A DNA stretch of 64,000 nt from Burkholderiales bacterium (GTDB taxonomy: Bacteria > Pseudomonadota > Gammaproteobacteria > Burkholderiales > SG8-41), in the NCBI GenBank assembly GCA_020854035.1, contig JADZGE010000087.1:1-64000 (forward strand), read 5' to 3'. Positions within the stretch are counted from its first letter, which is position 1, and the number at the start of each line of letters is the position of its first letter. Positions 8,165 to 16,779 of the stretch are shown here, piece by piece. The notes below the pieces were generated by a model. That model made no database searches, was not told the DNA's origin, and saw nothing but the letters and a program-made list of their open reading frames with translations. The position numbers and the translations under genes were made by a program.

Positions 8165-10207
8165 TCAGGCGAGCAGCGCCTTCGCGCGTGCGACGACGTT
8201 GTCCACGGTGAAACCGTATCGGGCGAGCACGGTTTCGCCGGGCGCGGAAGCGCCGTAGCGATCCACGCCGATCCCGGCGCCTTCGTCGCCGACCCAGCGC
8301 TCCCAGCCCTGCCGCACGCCGGCCTCGATCGCGAGGCGCCTCCTGACACCCGGCGGCAGCACCGATTCGCGGTACGCATGATCCTGCGCCGCGAAGAGTT
8401 CCCAGCACGGCATGGACACCGCGCGTGCCCGGATGCCTTCGGCCTGCAGCTTCTGCACGGCCTGCACGACGAGGTCCGTTTCGGCGCCCGTGCCGATCAG
8501 GATCAGCTCCGGCGCGCCGCCGGGCGCGTCGAGCAGCACGTAGGCGCCCCGGCGCAGGCCCCCGGCGCTCGCGAACACGTTGCGGTCGAGCGTCGGCACG
8601 TTCTGGCGCGACAGGATGATGGCGGTCGGCCGATCGGCGGTTTCGATCGCCACCTGCCACGCCACCGCGGTCTCGTTGGCGTCGCCGGGGCGGATCACGT
8701 TCAGGCCCGGCACCGAGCGCAATCCGGCCAGTTGTTCCACCGGCTGATGCGTCGGGCCATCCTCGCCGACGGCGATCGAATCGTGCGTGAACACGTGGAT
8801 GACGCGCAGCCCCATCAGCGCGGCAAGGCGCATCGGCGGGCGCATGTAGTCGGAAAACACCATGAACGTCGCGGTGTACGGTATGAATCCGCCGTGCGCG
8901 GCCATGCCGTTCGCGATCGCCCCCATCGCGTGTTCGCGCACGCCGAAGTGCAGGTTGCGCCCGGCGTAGCTCCAGATTTCGCCGGCCACGCTCCGCCCGT
9001 CCGGTTCGTTGCCGGGTGAAAATACGCCGAGGCCCGCCATCGCGGTGTGCGTGGACGGGTCGAGGTCGGCCGAACCGCCGCTGATCGCCGGCAGCTTCGG
9101 CGCGATCGCCGACAGCACCTTGCCGGCGGCGACGCGGGTCGCGAGGCCTTTCGCGTCTGCCGGAAATACCGGAACGTCGGCGTCCCAACCGGGAGGCAGC
9201 GTGCCGTCGAACGCATGCCGCAACTCGGACGCGAGCGCCGGATACGCCTTCGCGTACCCGTCCCAGCGGCGCTGCCACGTCGATTCGGCGCGCCTGCCCT
9301 TCGCGACCGCCTCGCGGAACCGCGCGAGTACGTCTTCCGGAACGAGGAAGGGCGGTTCGACCGGCCAGCCGAGCCGCTTCTTCGTCGCGGCGACGTTCCC
9401 GGCGCCGAGCGGGGAGCCGTGCGCCTTGCAGGTATCCTGCAGCGGCGAACCGTAGCCGATATGCGTGCGTGCGAGGATAAGCGACGGCCGGTCCTTCCTG
9501 CGCCGCGCGCGGCGGATCGCCCGCGCGACGGCGGCGGTGTCGTTGCCGTCGGCGAGCGCCTGCACATGCCAGCCGTAGGCCTTGAAACGTGCCGCGCGGT
9601 CCTCGGTGAACGTGATGTCGGTGCCGGCGGCCAGCGTGACACGGTTGTCGTCGTAGAGGCAGATCAGCTTGCCGAGCTTGAGGTGTCCCGCCAGCGATGC
9701 CGCTTCCGAGGCAACACCCTCCATCAGGTCCCCGTCACTGACGATCGCGTAGGTGTAATGATCGACCACGGTGTGGCCGGCGCGGTTGTAGCGCGCCGCG
9801 AGTTGCGCTTCGGCCATCGCCATGCCGACCACGTTGGCCATACCCTGGCCGAGCGGCCCCGTGGTGGTCTCGACGCCCGGTGTATGACCGCGCTCGGGAT
9901 GCCCCGGCGTCTTGCTTGCCCATTGGCGGAATTGCCTGAGGTCGTCTAGCGAGAGGTCGTATCCGGTAAGGTGGAGCAGGCTGTAGAGCAGCGCCGAACC
10001 ATGCCCCGCCGACAGCACGAAACGGTCGCGATCGATCCAGCGCGGATTCTCCGGGTGGTGCTTCAGGAACTTCGTCCACAGCACGTAGGCGATCGGCGCC
10101 GCGCCGAGCGGCAGGCCCGGGTGCCCGCTATTCGCCTGCTGCACCATGTCCACCGAAAGAAAGCGGATGGTGTCGATCGCGGCGCGTTCGAGCGTGTCGG
10201 TCGTCAT
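8165..10207 (-). CDS. tkt: Transketolase
   Basis: The 680-residue, full-length, thiamine-diphosphate-dependent enzyme of the pentose phosphate and Calvin cycles transfers two-carbon ketol units between sugar phosphates. Seen in the sequence are the N-terminal [35 protein letters not shown], the cofactor motif SDGDLMEGV with the downstream CLYDDNRV, the pyrimidine-domain Glu region [31 protein letters not shown], and [16 protein letters not shown] 10207 gives the standard [12 protein letters not shown] start. It lies 34 bp after the membrane protein gene and just before DUF488. Three other genes separate it from the NsrR box, so it could be cotranscribed with the NO-stress series or have its own promoter. 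Confidence 0.95.
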   Translation of the reverse strand: MTTDTLERAAIDTIRFLSVDMVQQANSGHPGLPLGAAPIAYVLWTKFLKHHPENPRWIDRDRFVLSAGHGSALLYSLLHLTGYDLSLDDLRQFRQWASKTPGHPERGHTPGVETTTGPLGQGMANVVGMAMAEAQLAARYNRAGHTVVDHYTYAIVSDGDLMEGVASEAASLAGHLKLGKLICLYDDNRVTLAAGTDITFTEDRAARFKAYGWHVQALADGNDTAAVARAIRRARRRKDRPSLILARTHIGYGSPLQDTCKAHGSPLGAGNVAATKKRLGWPVEPPFLVPEDVLARFREAVAKGRRAESTWQRRWDGYAKAYPALASELRHAFDGTLPPGWDADVPVFPADAKGLATRVAAGKVLSAIAPKLPAISGGSADLDPSTHTAMAGLGVFSPGNEPDGRSVAGEIWSYAGRNLHFGVREHAMGAIANGMAAHGGFIPYTATFMVFSDYMRPPMRLAALMGLRVIHVFTHDSIAVGEDGPTHQPVEQLAGLRSVPGLNVIRPGDANETAVAWQVAIETADRPTAIILSRQNVPTLDRNVFASAGGLRRGAYVLLDAPGGAPELILIGTGAETDLVVQAVQKLQAEGIRARAVSMPCWELFAAQDHAYRESVLPPGVRRRLAIEAGVRQGWERWVGDEGAGIGVDRYGASAPGETVLARYGFTVDNVVARAKALLA

Positions 10208-10241
10208 GCCGGTTCCCTGTCGTGGCGGGTCGAAGCGCCGG

Positions 10242-11333
10242 TCACCGCACACCCGTTTCCCGCGCGCGCGTTCGCGCCGAAAGTGCCAGCACCGCCGCGG
10301 TCACGATGAAAAGGCCGATAGCGGCCGCGTTGCCCGCGCCGCCGCCGGCGCGCAGTGACGCGCTCGCCGCGAGATCGCCTGCGACGCGCAGCGCAAGCGT
10401 CGCGTGCAGGAGAACGAGCGGCAGGTAGAGCACCGGGCGATAGGGGAGCGGCGCGCGCAGCACCGCGGGCAGGATCACCGGCGCGTGCCCGAACACCATG
10501 GAGAACACGAAGCCGAGCATCACCGCGTGCAGCGCGGCGTCCCAGAGCCCGGGGGCGCCGGACGCACCCGCGAGCGCGAAGAGCGCGCCGCCGAAGGCGA
10601 GCCAGACGTAGCCGGCGAGCAGGCAGAGCGCGATGTAGCGCGTGAGCCCGTTCGCGCGCACGGTGCGCGTGGCGATGTCGTAGCGCGATAGCCAGAGCGC
10701 CGCAGCGACGAGCAGCACGCCGGCGGCGCGCGCGGCCGCGTCGATCGCCCACGGCGCGAAGAATGACGCGACGAGGAGAGCGCCGGCGATGAGCGCGAAG
10801 ACGCGGCGCGCCGCCGGTGGCGGCCGGGCGATGCGCGAGAGCTCCAGCCGCTCGCCGCCGATCGTGAGAGTGAAGAAGGCGATCCAGCCGAGTGCCGCGG
10901 CGGCGGGCGCGGCGCCGCCGGCCAGCGCGACGTTCGCTCCGAGGAGCGCCACCGCGCCGAGCACCAGCACCGCGGTATGAAGCGCGCGCTGCTTGAGGAA
11001 AAGGAGCAACGACACCACGCCGAAGAGCGCGGCGCCGGTCACGAAGAGCGCGAAGGCCGCGCCGCCGTGGCCCGCAAGCAGCGTCACGCCGCCGGCGCCG
11101 CAGGCCAATGGCGCCGCGTAGGCCCAGAGCGTGCCCATCGCGACCGCGCGCTCGAGCGAGATCAAGGTGCCGAAGAACGCGCCCGCCATGAGCGCGCCGT
11201 GCCAGGCAATCCCGGCTGAAGGCGCGCCGAGGGCGAATCCGAGCCGTGCCATGCCGCCCGCCGTCGCGGCCGCGAGCGCGAGGAAGCCGAGGACGAGCAG
11301 CGGCGCGCGCCCGAGCGGGGGGAGGTCCTTCAC
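10242..11333 (-). CDS. Polytopic membrane protein of a probable NO-response operon (NnrS-like by context)
   Basis: This 363-residue, very hydrophobic protein has about ten to twelve transmembrane helices. His-containing helices are notable: [33 protein letters not shown], and [20 protein letters not shown], which could bind haem or metal. It starts at GTG, 3 bp after the MIP18-like gene stop. NnrS, a haem-copper membrane protein, is a classic NsrR-regulon member. The present protein resembles it in size and His distribution, but I cannot confirm the family, so the name rests mainly on its place downstream of the NsrR box. Confidence 0.6.
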   Translation of the reverse strand: MKDLPPLGRAPLLVLGFLALAAATAGGMARLGFALGAPSAGIAWHGALMAGAFFGTLISLERAVAMGTLWAYAAPLACGAGGVTLLAGHGGAAFALFVTGAALFGVVSLLLFLKQRALHTAVLVLGAVALLGANVALAGGAAPAAAALGWIAFFTLTIGGERLELSRIARPPPAARRVFALIAGALLVASFFAPWAIDAAARAAGVLLVAAALWLSRYDIATRTVRANGLTRYIALCLLAGYVWLAFGGALFALAGASGAPGLWDAALHAVMLGFVFSMVFGHAPVILPAVLRAPLPYRPVLYLPLVLLHATLALRVAGDLAASASLRAGGGAGNAAAIGLFIVTAAVLALSARTRARETGVR

Positions 11334-11336
11334 CCG

Positions 11337-11651
11337 CTACCACCCGAAGCGCCGCTTCACGTCCGCGCTCATGTATTCCGGTGTCCACGGCGGATCGAAT
11401 ACCACCTCGACGCGCACCCGCGTGCCCTCGGGGCAGGCGCGGCGCACCGCGGCCCCGGCTTCCTCGGCGATCGAGCCGGCCGCCGGGCACGCCGGCGTCG
11501 TCATGGTGATGTCGAGGTCGACCGCGCCGGGACGCGTTTCCACGCGGTACACCAGCCCGAGATCGACGATGTTCTCGCCGACCTCGGGGTCGTACACGGT
11601 GCGCAGCGCTTCCCGGATCGCGGATTCCTGCGGGCGCGCGGCTTCGGTCAC
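11337..11651 (-). CDS. MIP18/DUF59-family iron-sulfur assembly factor
   Basis: The 104-residue protein shows the DUF59 marks YDPEVGENIVDLGLVY and the conserved Cys motif TMTTPACPAAG, followed by VEVVFDPPWTPEYMS. Relatives (SufT, PaaD, MIP18) help deliver Fe-S clusters to target proteins. The GTG start at 11651 overlaps the DUF2249 stop as GTGA. The 185-codon ORF is an upstream shadow extension over DUF2249. A role in repairing Fe-S proteins damaged by nitric oxide fits the NsrR-type promoter upstream. Confidence 0.85.
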   Translation of the reverse strand: MTEAARPQESAIREALRTVYDPEVGENIVDLGLVYRVETRPGAVDLDITMTTPACPAAGSIAEEAGAAVRRACPEGTRVRVEVVFDPPWTPEYMSADVKRRFGW

Positions 11652-11881
11652 GCGAGCGGCCGGCCGATTCGCACGCGCCACACCTCGGGGCCCTGCTCGA
11701 GGTATTCCCAGTCGAACGGGGCGTCGAGCTCCGCCTGGAACTGGTAGTAGAGCGGCTTCGGGTCGTGGTCGTTCACGAGTTCGAACGCTTCGCCCGGCTT
11801 CAGGGAATGGAAGTTCCGGAAAATGCGCGGATGGCGCTCGCGCGGGATGATGGCGCGAACGTCGATGACCGCCTGCGTCAT
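11648..11881 (-). CDS. DUF2249 domain protein
   Basis: This small 77-residue protein begins MTQAVIDVRAIIPRERHP and contains the family pattern LKPGEAFELVNDHDPKPLYYQF, with EYLEQGPEVWRVRIGR at the end. DUF2249 proteins resemble TusA in fold and often stand beside denitrification or NO-stress genes. The gene is first in the minus-strand series, and its ATG lies about 22 bp from the NsrR-type box. GGAGGT precedes the start. Confidence 0.85.
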   Translation of the reverse strand: MTQAVIDVRAIIPRERHPRIFRNFHSLKPGEAFELVNDHDPKPLYYQFQAELDAPFDWEYLEQGPEVWRVRIGRPLA

Positions 11882-11902
11882 GTGACCTCCTCAAGTCGTG
11901 AT

Positions 11903-11925
11903 AAGATATACGAAGAATACATCTT
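11903..11925. promoter_or_regulatory. Candidate NsrR operator
   Basis: AAGATATACGAAGAATACATCTT is a 23-bp imperfect palindrome with perfect AAGAT/ATCTT ends. The published NsrR consensus has the same 23-bp length and the same AAGAT...ATCTT ends. It lies in the 61-bp gap between the divergent DUF2249 and Rrf2 genes, so it could control both. Confidence 0.7.
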
Positions 11926-11942
11926 CAAGATAGCATGTCCCG

Positions 11943-12386
11943 ATGCGCCTGACAACCTTTTCCGACTACGGCTTCCGGGTACTCATCTATCTGGGCGCCA
12001 CCTCCGGAGAGCTCGCCACCATAGACGAAATCAGCGCGGCCTACGGCATCTCCTCCAACCACCTGATGAAGGTGGTGCACCGGCTGGGGCAGCTCGGGTA
12101 CATCGAAACGGTGCGTGGCAAGGGAGGCGGCATGCGCCTCGCGCGGGCGCCCGCCGGAATCAACGTGGGCGAAGTGCTGCGCGCCACCGAGGACAGCTTC
12201 GAACTCGTGGAATGCATGGACGGCGGCGACTGCCGCATCACCCGCGCCTGCGTGCTGCGCCACGCGCTCGCCGACGCGCGCGAAGCGTTCCTGCGGGTGC
12301 TCGATGGCTACACGCTCGCGCAGCTCCTCGAGCCGGCGCGCCCGCTCGCGAGGGCGCTCCTTGCGCCGCGTCTCAGGGATACTTGA
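11943..12386 (+). CDS. nsrR: Rrf2-family regulator, NsrR-type NO sensor
   Basis: The 147-residue protein begins with the Rrf2 winged helix MRLTTFSDYGFRVLIYLG, a recognition helix around ISSNHLMKVVHRL, and the wing VRGKGGGMRLAR. Three cysteines follow in ECMDGGDCRITRACVLR with C-x5-C-x5-C spacing, as in the [4Fe-4S] ligands of characterised NsrR proteins. NsrR represses NO-detoxification genes until NO destroys its cluster. The adjacent 23-bp NsrR-like box and the divergent DUF2249 operon support this over other Rrf2 types such as IscR. Confidence 0.82.
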   Translation: MRLTTFSDYGFRVLIYLGATSGELATIDEISAAYGISSNHLMKVVHRLGQLGYIETVRGKGGGMRLARAPAGINVGEVLRATEDSFELVECMDGGDCRITRACVLRHALADAREAFLRVLDGYTLAQLLEPARPLARALLAPRLRDT

Positions 12387-12508
12387 GGAAGGTCCGGCGC
12401 CGGGCGGGCCGCGGAACGGCGCGCCCGAAGGTGCCGGGCGGGCCGAACTGCCCGGATGCGACCATCGTCACGGAGCCGGGCGCCGGCGCCTTCGCGAGCG
12501 GCAGCGCC

Positions 12509-12876
12509 TCATGCAGGCCCCGACGTGCCGCCCAGCCGGAATGCGGCCCAGCCCGCCCACAGCGTCGCGGCGATCATCGCCGTGCCGCCGAGCAACACCA
12601 GCACCGGCGGCAACCCGAAAAGGGCGTGCAAAAGCACGCCGGCCGGCATCGACAGGCCGGCGAGCGCGAGCCACGAGATCCAGCGCGCCTCGCCAGCGGG
12701 GGACCCGGAAGCTTGACGAGCAGCAAGCCGATGGCGACGTTGATGATGCCGAAGAGCGACCCGTGCGCGTGCGCGATGCGGATCTCGAAGTGCGTGCCGG
12801 TGGCGTACTCGGCGAGCCACCGCTCTTTCCCCGGCGCGAGGTCGTGCATGTAGCCGAGGAAGAAGCCGATCGCCAT
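12509..12876 (-). pseudogene. Small multi-spanning membrane protein with a one-base frameshift
   Basis: Two frames together make one sensible protein. The first reads MAIGFFLGYMHDLAPGKERW and continues through FGIINVAIGLLLVKLPGPP. The other frame continues GEARWISWLALAGL through a third and fourth hydrophobic helix to a TGA at 12509. Adding one base to the G5 run at 12698-12702 joins them into about 122 residues. It is either a real frameshift or a homopolymer sequencing error. It begins 24 bp after the TetR gene on the same strand. The family is not recognised. Confidence 0.65.
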
Positions 12877-12900
12877 GAAGAGCGCGAGGTAGCGGGTTTT

Positions 12901-13506
12901 CTACCGGTTCTTCCTGACCGCCTTCGCCTTCAGCTCCGCGAGCACCGGGCGCACCGAGGAGGCGAAGCGTGCTGGGTCCTCGCAGGAGCGGGCGAGGACC
13001 ATCGCGCCCTCCAGGGCGCTCACGATCATGCGCGCGACATCGCGCGCCGGCGCGCCCGGGCGCAGGGATTTCTCCCGGCGCCCGCGCTCGACGAGCGCGG
13101 CGACCCAGTCCTCGTTCTTCTCGAAGAAGCGCCGCACCTGCACGCGCATCCCGGCGGGCAGGGTCGAATACTCGGCGGCCAGCATGCCGCAGAGGCAGAG
13201 GCGGTCGTCCACCAGCACGCGCTCGTAGAGCTTCATGTAGCGCGACAACCTGCCGTAGGCGTCCTCGCCCGACGCGTCGATGCCGGCAAGCGCAGCCTCG
13301 AAGCTGTCGCTGTAACGCTGCATGAGGGCGCGCCCGAGGTCGGCCTTGGTGGGGAAGTGGTGGTGAAGGCTCGCCTTGGCGATGCCGAGATCGGCGGCGA
13401 TGTCGGAGTAGCTGAAGCCGTTGAAGCCGCGTGTCTGCGCCAGGCGCTCGGCGATGTCCAGCATGCGATTGGCCGTGTCCCCCCTGCGGGGCCTCGTGGC
13501 GTCCAT
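12901..13506 (-). CDS. TetR-family repressor
   Basis: This 201-residue regulator has a helix-turn-helix near residues 30-60 (YSDIAADLGIAKASLHHHFPTKADLGRAL), typical of TetR. The ligand-binding domain includes LCLCGMLAAEYSTLP, a Cys-containing helix shared by YxaF/LmrA-like relatives. It is divergent from a methyltransferase gene. Two nearly perfect palindromes fill the 79-bp gap, so it most likely represses itself and the methyltransferase. The frameshifted membrane gene follows it directly. The inducer is unknown. Confidence 0.88.
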   Translation of the reverse strand: MDATRPRRGDTANRMLDIAERLAQTRGFNGFSYSDIAADLGIAKASLHHHFPTKADLGRALMQRYSDSFEAALAGIDASGEDAYGRLSRYMKLYERVLVDDRLCLCGMLAAEYSTLPAGMRVQVRRFFEKNEDWVAALVERGRREKSLRPGAPARDVARMIVSALEGAMVLARSCEDPARFASSVRPVLAELKAKAVRKNR

Positions 13507-13521
13507 CGCTTGACAACATAC

Positions 13522-13564
13522 CCTACCTATCGGTAGGTTGTCACCTACCTACCACTTGGTAGGT
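13522..13564. promoter_or_regulatory. Two tandem palindromic operators for the TetR regulator
   Basis: CCTACC-TATC-GGTAGG (13522-13537) and ACCTACC-ACTT-GGTAGGT (13547-13564) are both perfect inverted repeats sharing the CCTACC-N4-GGTAGG pattern. Their centres are 26 bp apart. They lie between the divergent TetR and methyltransferase genes. A TTGACA-like hexamer at 13510 overlaps the left site's edge. Confidence 0.75.
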
Positions 13565-13585
13565 ACTGCCGGAGAGGAGGAGACG

Positions 13586-14635
13586 ATGGTCAACGAGGAG
13601 CGGTTGAATGCATTCCTGGGCAAGGCGGTTGGCGATCTCGGCGCGGCCATCAGCGCCGTGCTGCTCTCGCTCGGTGACGAGCTGGGGCTCTACCGGGAAC
13701 TCGCGAAAGGGCCAGTCGGCCCAGAAACCCTCGCCGAACGCACCGGCACCGCCGAGCGCTACGTTCGCGAGTGGCTCGCCAACCAGGCGGCCGGCGGCTA
13801 CGTCGAGCACGACGCGGCGAGCGGCAGGTACTTCCTCAACGAGGAGCAGAAGCTCTGCCTCGCCGACCCCGCCGGCCCGGTGGACCTGCCGGGAGCCTAC
13901 CAGATCGTGGAGGACCTCTTTCACATCAAGGATCGCGCGCGCGAGAACTTCCGCACCGGCCGGGGCATGGAGTGGGGCGAGCACCACGCCTGCCTCTTCC
14001 ACGGCACCGAGCGCTTTTTCCGGGCGAGCTACAACGTCAACCTGCTCTCGTCGTGGCTCCCGGCGCTCGACGGGGTGGTGGCGGCGCTCGAACGCGGCGG
14101 CCGCGCCGCCGACGTCGGCTGCGGCCACGGTGCGAGCACCATCCTGATGGCGAAGGCGTACCCGCGCTCCGAGTTCATCGGCATCGACTACCACGAGCCG
14201 TCGATCGAGACGGCCCGCAAGCGCGCGGCGGCCGCCGGCGTGGGGAACGCTCGTTTCGAGACGGCCGACGCCACCTCCTACCAGGCCGGTGACCTCGACT
14301 TCATCGCCTTCTTCGACTGCCTGCACGACATGGCGGACCCCGTGGGCGCCGCCCGCCGCGCGCGCGCGGCGCTGAAGCCCGGGGGCCGCTGCATGATCGT
14401 CGAACCATTCGCCGGCGACAGGGTCGAGGACAACCTGAACCCAGTCGGGCGCGTTTTCTACGGGGCCTCGGCGCTCATCTGCATCCCGGTGTCGCTCGCC
14501 CGCAAGGGGCCGGCGCTCGGCGCCCAGGCGGGCGAGCAGCGGCTGCGCGAGATCGTCGTCGGCAAGGGGGGGTTTGGCGAACTGAGGAGAGCCACCGAGA
14601 CGCCGTTCAACCTCGTATTGGAGGCGCGTCCGTAG
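13586..14635 (+). CDS. SAM-dependent class I methyltransferase with N-terminal winged helix
   Basis: The 349-residue protein has an N-terminal winged-helix segment (LGLYRELAKGPVGPETLAER, then RYVREWLANQAAGGYV) and a Rossmann methyltransferase domain from about residue 165. The SAM-binding glycine motif is AADVGCGHGASTILMA, followed by EFIGIDYHEPSIETA and the post-II motif FFDCLHDMADP. This layout matches the family of uncharacterised methyltransferases that includes mycobacterial Rv2258c-like proteins. A strong GGAGAGGAGGAG precedes ATG 13586. The substrate is unknown. The tandem palindromes upstream imply repression by the divergent TetR protein. Confidence 0.82.
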   Translation: MVNEERLNAFLGKAVGDLGAAISAVLLSLGDELGLYRELAKGPVGPETLAERTGTAERYVREWLANQAAGGYVEHDAASGRYFLNEEQKLCLADPAGPVDLPGAYQIVEDLFHIKDRARENFRTGRGMEWGEHHACLFHGTERFFRASYNVNLLSSWLPALDGVVAALERGGRAADVGCGHGASTILMAKAYPRSEFIGIDYHEPSIETARKRAAAAGVGNARFETADATSYQAGDLDFIAFFDCLHDMADPVGAARRARAALKPGGRCMIVEPFAGDRVEDNLNPVGRVFYGASALICIPVSLARKGPALGAQAGEQRLREIVVGKGGFGELRRATETPFNLVLEARP

Positions 14636-14976
14636 GATCCGGAATCCGGGATTCGCTGCGAGAAATACGCCGGGCATCGTCGCCATGGCGGCGCTGCTCG
14701 CCGCGGCGCGCCAGGCCGAACCGGCGCGATGCGGGCGGCGCGTGTGAGCACGACGGCGCGTCCTCCGATGCATGCTCCGCGGGCGTCCCGCCCCACGGCG
14801 GGGGAACTTCGTGCAGGCGGGCGGCTCGAACCTTTTGAGCCGTGAAAAGCACCACGGTCTGCACGAGCAGATCAATCCTGTCCGCGCGATCGAACGCGAC
14901 GAGGTCCGGATGGTGAGACCGGGGCGATGGCATGGCGATGCCACGCCCGGCCCCGCGCGGCCGAACGGAGGCATCC
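14636..14976. other. Intergenic region upstream of the CDGSH gene
   Basis: In these 341 bp I see no credible gene. Track ORFs across it are arginine-rich shadows. A short GGCAT-GGCG-ATGCC inverted repeat lies near 14930. The final 40 bp resemble the sequence before the CDGSH remnant at 6906 only around the start codon. Confidence 0.4.
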
Positions 14977-15198
14977 ATGGCACGCATCGTGAAGCGCACC
15001 TGGCGGGAACCGTACAAACTCACCGTCGGCGGCGAGGACAAGTACCTCTGCCGCTGCGGGCTCTCCCGGAACCAGCCCTTCTGCGACGGTTCGCACAAGC
15101 TCACCGCGACGGAAGAAGAGAACAAGCTCTACTGGTACGACGCCGCCGGCGGCCGCCACGAATGCCCGGACGATTTTCCCGGCATCCGCACTTTCTGA
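14977..15198 (+). CDS. CDGSH iron-sulfur domain protein
   Basis: This 73-residue protein contains the [2Fe-2S] motif CRCGLSRNQPFCDGSH, the C-x-C-x2-S-x3-P-x-C-D-G-x-H pattern of the mitoNEET family, with three Cys and one His as ligands. It has no signal peptide or membrane anchor. GGAGGCATCC precedes the ATG. Fifteen bases after its stop lies a flavin reductase gene, so it may accept electrons from that enzyme. A truncated copy of its first 12 codons lies at 6906. Confidence 0.92.
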   Translation: MARIVKRTWREPYKLTVGGEDKYLCRCGLSRNQPFCDGSHKLTATEEENKLYWYDAAGGRHECPDDFPGIRTF

Positions 15199-15212
15199 AC
15201 CGCGAGGTCCCG

Positions 15213-15935
15213 ATGCCGGTCCACGAAGTGCGGTTGACGCGGAGCGCGAGCGTTGCCGAGGGCACGAAGGCGTTTTTCTTCTCCCGCCCGGCGGGTTTCA
15301 CCTTTCACGCGGGACAGTCGCTGCTTCTCAGCCTGATCGCCCCGCCCGAAACCGACGGCGAGGGTGACAGCCGCACCTTTACCATCGCGAGCGCCCCGCA
15401 CGAGCCGGAGTTGATGATCGCGACGCGCATGCGTGACACTGCGTTCAAGCGCGTGCTGCAATCGCTGCCGCCGGGAACGGGGCTCGATATCGACGGCCCG
15501 AACGGCGAGATGATCCTCGAGGACGACGCGAGCCGCCCCGTGGTGTTCCTCGCGGGCGGCATCGGCATCACGCCGTTTCGCTCGATGGCGCTCTGTGCCG
15601 CGCACGCGCGCCTGCCCCACCGTATCGTGCTCATCTACGGCAACCGCCGGAGCGAGGACGCGGCGTTCCTCGACGAGCTGGAAGAGACCGGCCGCCGCAA
15701 CCCGAATTTCCGCCTGGTCGCCGTCATGTCCGAGGCCGGGAAGTCGGCGCATCCGTGGAGCGGGGAGACGGGCTTCATCCGGCGCGCGCTGATCGAGCGC
15801 CACGTGGCGGAGCCGAAGACGGCGCTCTACTACTTCGCGGGCCCGCCGGCGATGACCGCGGCGATGCGCGCGCTGCTGGAGGAACTCGGCGTGGGCGAGG
15901 CGTCGATGCGCTACGAGGAGTTCTACGGCTACTGA
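15213..15935 (+). CDS. Ferredoxin-NADP+ reductase-like flavoprotein
   Basis: The 240-residue protein has an FAD-binding barrel (FTFHAGQSLLLSL, then DSRTFTIASAP in place of the usual RxYS) and an NAD(P)-binding domain (VVFLAGGIGITPFRSM, YGNRRSEDAAFLDEL, YYFAGPPAMTAAM) ending in an aromatic Tyr. No Fe-S domain is fused. It would move electrons between NAD(P)H and a separate carrier. The adjacent CDGSH protein is the obvious candidate. ATG 15213 was preferred to the 387-codon ORF because the barrel starts right after it. Confidence 0.85.
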   Translation: MPVHEVRLTRSASVAEGTKAFFFSRPAGFTFHAGQSLLLSLIAPPETDGEGDSRTFTIASAPHEPELMIATRMRDTAFKRVLQSLPPGTGLDIDGPNGEMILEDDASRPVVFLAGGIGITPFRSMALCAAHARLPHRIVLIYGNRRSEDAAFLDELEETGRRNPNFRLVAVMSEAGKSAHPWSGETGFIRRALIERHVAEPKTALYYFAGPPAMTAAMRALLEELGVGEASMRYEEFYGY

Positions 15936-15973
15936 GCCGCTCGCGCGGCCCGGCCCGTCCGGACGAAATACCC

Positions 15974-16210
15974 ATGGCGAGAACATTCTCGGTCGGCGAT
16001 CACGTGAGCTGGAACTCCGAGGCCGGGCGCGTGCGCGGCAGGATCGTACGGGTGCACACCGCGGACGTGAACTACAAGGGCTACATCCATCACGCGAGCG
16101 CGGCGGATCCGCAATACGAGATCAGGAGCGACAAGACCGATCACGTCGCGCTGCACAAGGGGCGCGCGCTGAGGAGGCTGGGCAGCCGGCGCGGGAGCGT
16201 GGAGCCGTGA
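15974..16210 (+). CDS. DUF2945/HVA1-type Tudor-like small protein
   Basis: This 78-residue basic protein contains FSVGDHVSWNSEAGRVRGRI, a small SH3/Tudor-like barrel start, followed by YKGYIHHASAADPQYEIRSD and KTDHVALHKGRALRRL. This matches DUF2945 (hypervirulence-associated HVA1) proteins, whose role is unknown. Its stop overlaps the GTG of the PAS gene as GTGA. Confidence 0.8.
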   Translation: MARTFSVGDHVSWNSEAGRVRGRIVRVHTADVNYKGYIHHASAADPQYEIRSDKTDHVALHKGRALRRLGSRRGSVEP

Positions 16211-16674
16211 ACCACGACGGCGAGGCGGCATTCGGCGCCGGCCTCGACACGGAGCGGTTCTGCCGCACGCTCGCGCAAGACGCGCCGGATGCGATGGTGT
16301 ACGCGGACGCCGAGGGCCGCATCCGGTTCTGGAACCGGGGCGCGAGCCGCGTCTTCGGTTTCGACGAAGCCGAAGCGCTCGGGCACTCCCTCGACATCAT
16401 CATCCCCGCGCGGTTGCGCGCGCGCCACTGGGCCGGCTATGCGCAGACCATGCGAACCGGCCGAACACGCTACGGCGAGGGCGACGTGCTGGCGGTGCCG
16501 GCCCTGCGCAAGGACGGCAGCGAGATCTCGGTCGAGTTCACGGTGCTGCCGTTTCACGACGAGCACGGCGCCATGGTCGGCATTGCGGCGATCCTGCGCG
16601 ACGTGACGAAGCGTTTCGAGGAGACGAAGGCGATGCGGCGCGAACTCGCCGCGCTGCGCGAAAGCGCGGCTTGA
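16207..16674 (+). CDS. Stand-alone PAS-domain protein
   Basis: The 155-residue protein is one PAS domain: DAPDAMVYADAEGRIRFWN, GASRVFGFDEAEALGHSLD, then DVLAVPALRKDGSEISVEFT and GIAAILRDVTKRFEE. A short C-terminal helix ends it, with no kinase, cyclase or DNA-binding domain. It may sense a small ligand or redox state and act through a partner. The GTG start overlaps the preceding stop. Confidence 0.82.
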   Translation: MNHDGEAAFGAGLDTERFCRTLAQDAPDAMVYADAEGRIRFWNRGASRVFGFDEAEALGHSLDIIIPARLRARHWAGYAQTMRTGRTRYGEGDVLAVPALRKDGSEISVEFTVLPFHDEHGAMVGIAAILRDVTKRFEETKAMRRELAALRESAA

Positions 16675-16779
16675 TCGCGTCGCCCGCGCGTGGAATCCTG
16701 CCTCGATGGCGCCGCGCCGCGAGTCGAACGCACCGCTGCCGGCCGTTCACCGCCGGGGCCGGCCGGCAAGGAGAAGTCG

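Noticed and set aside
7995-9278. 427-codon minus-strand ORF
   Set aside because: Overlaps transketolase in another frame on the same strand; Arg-rich shadow.
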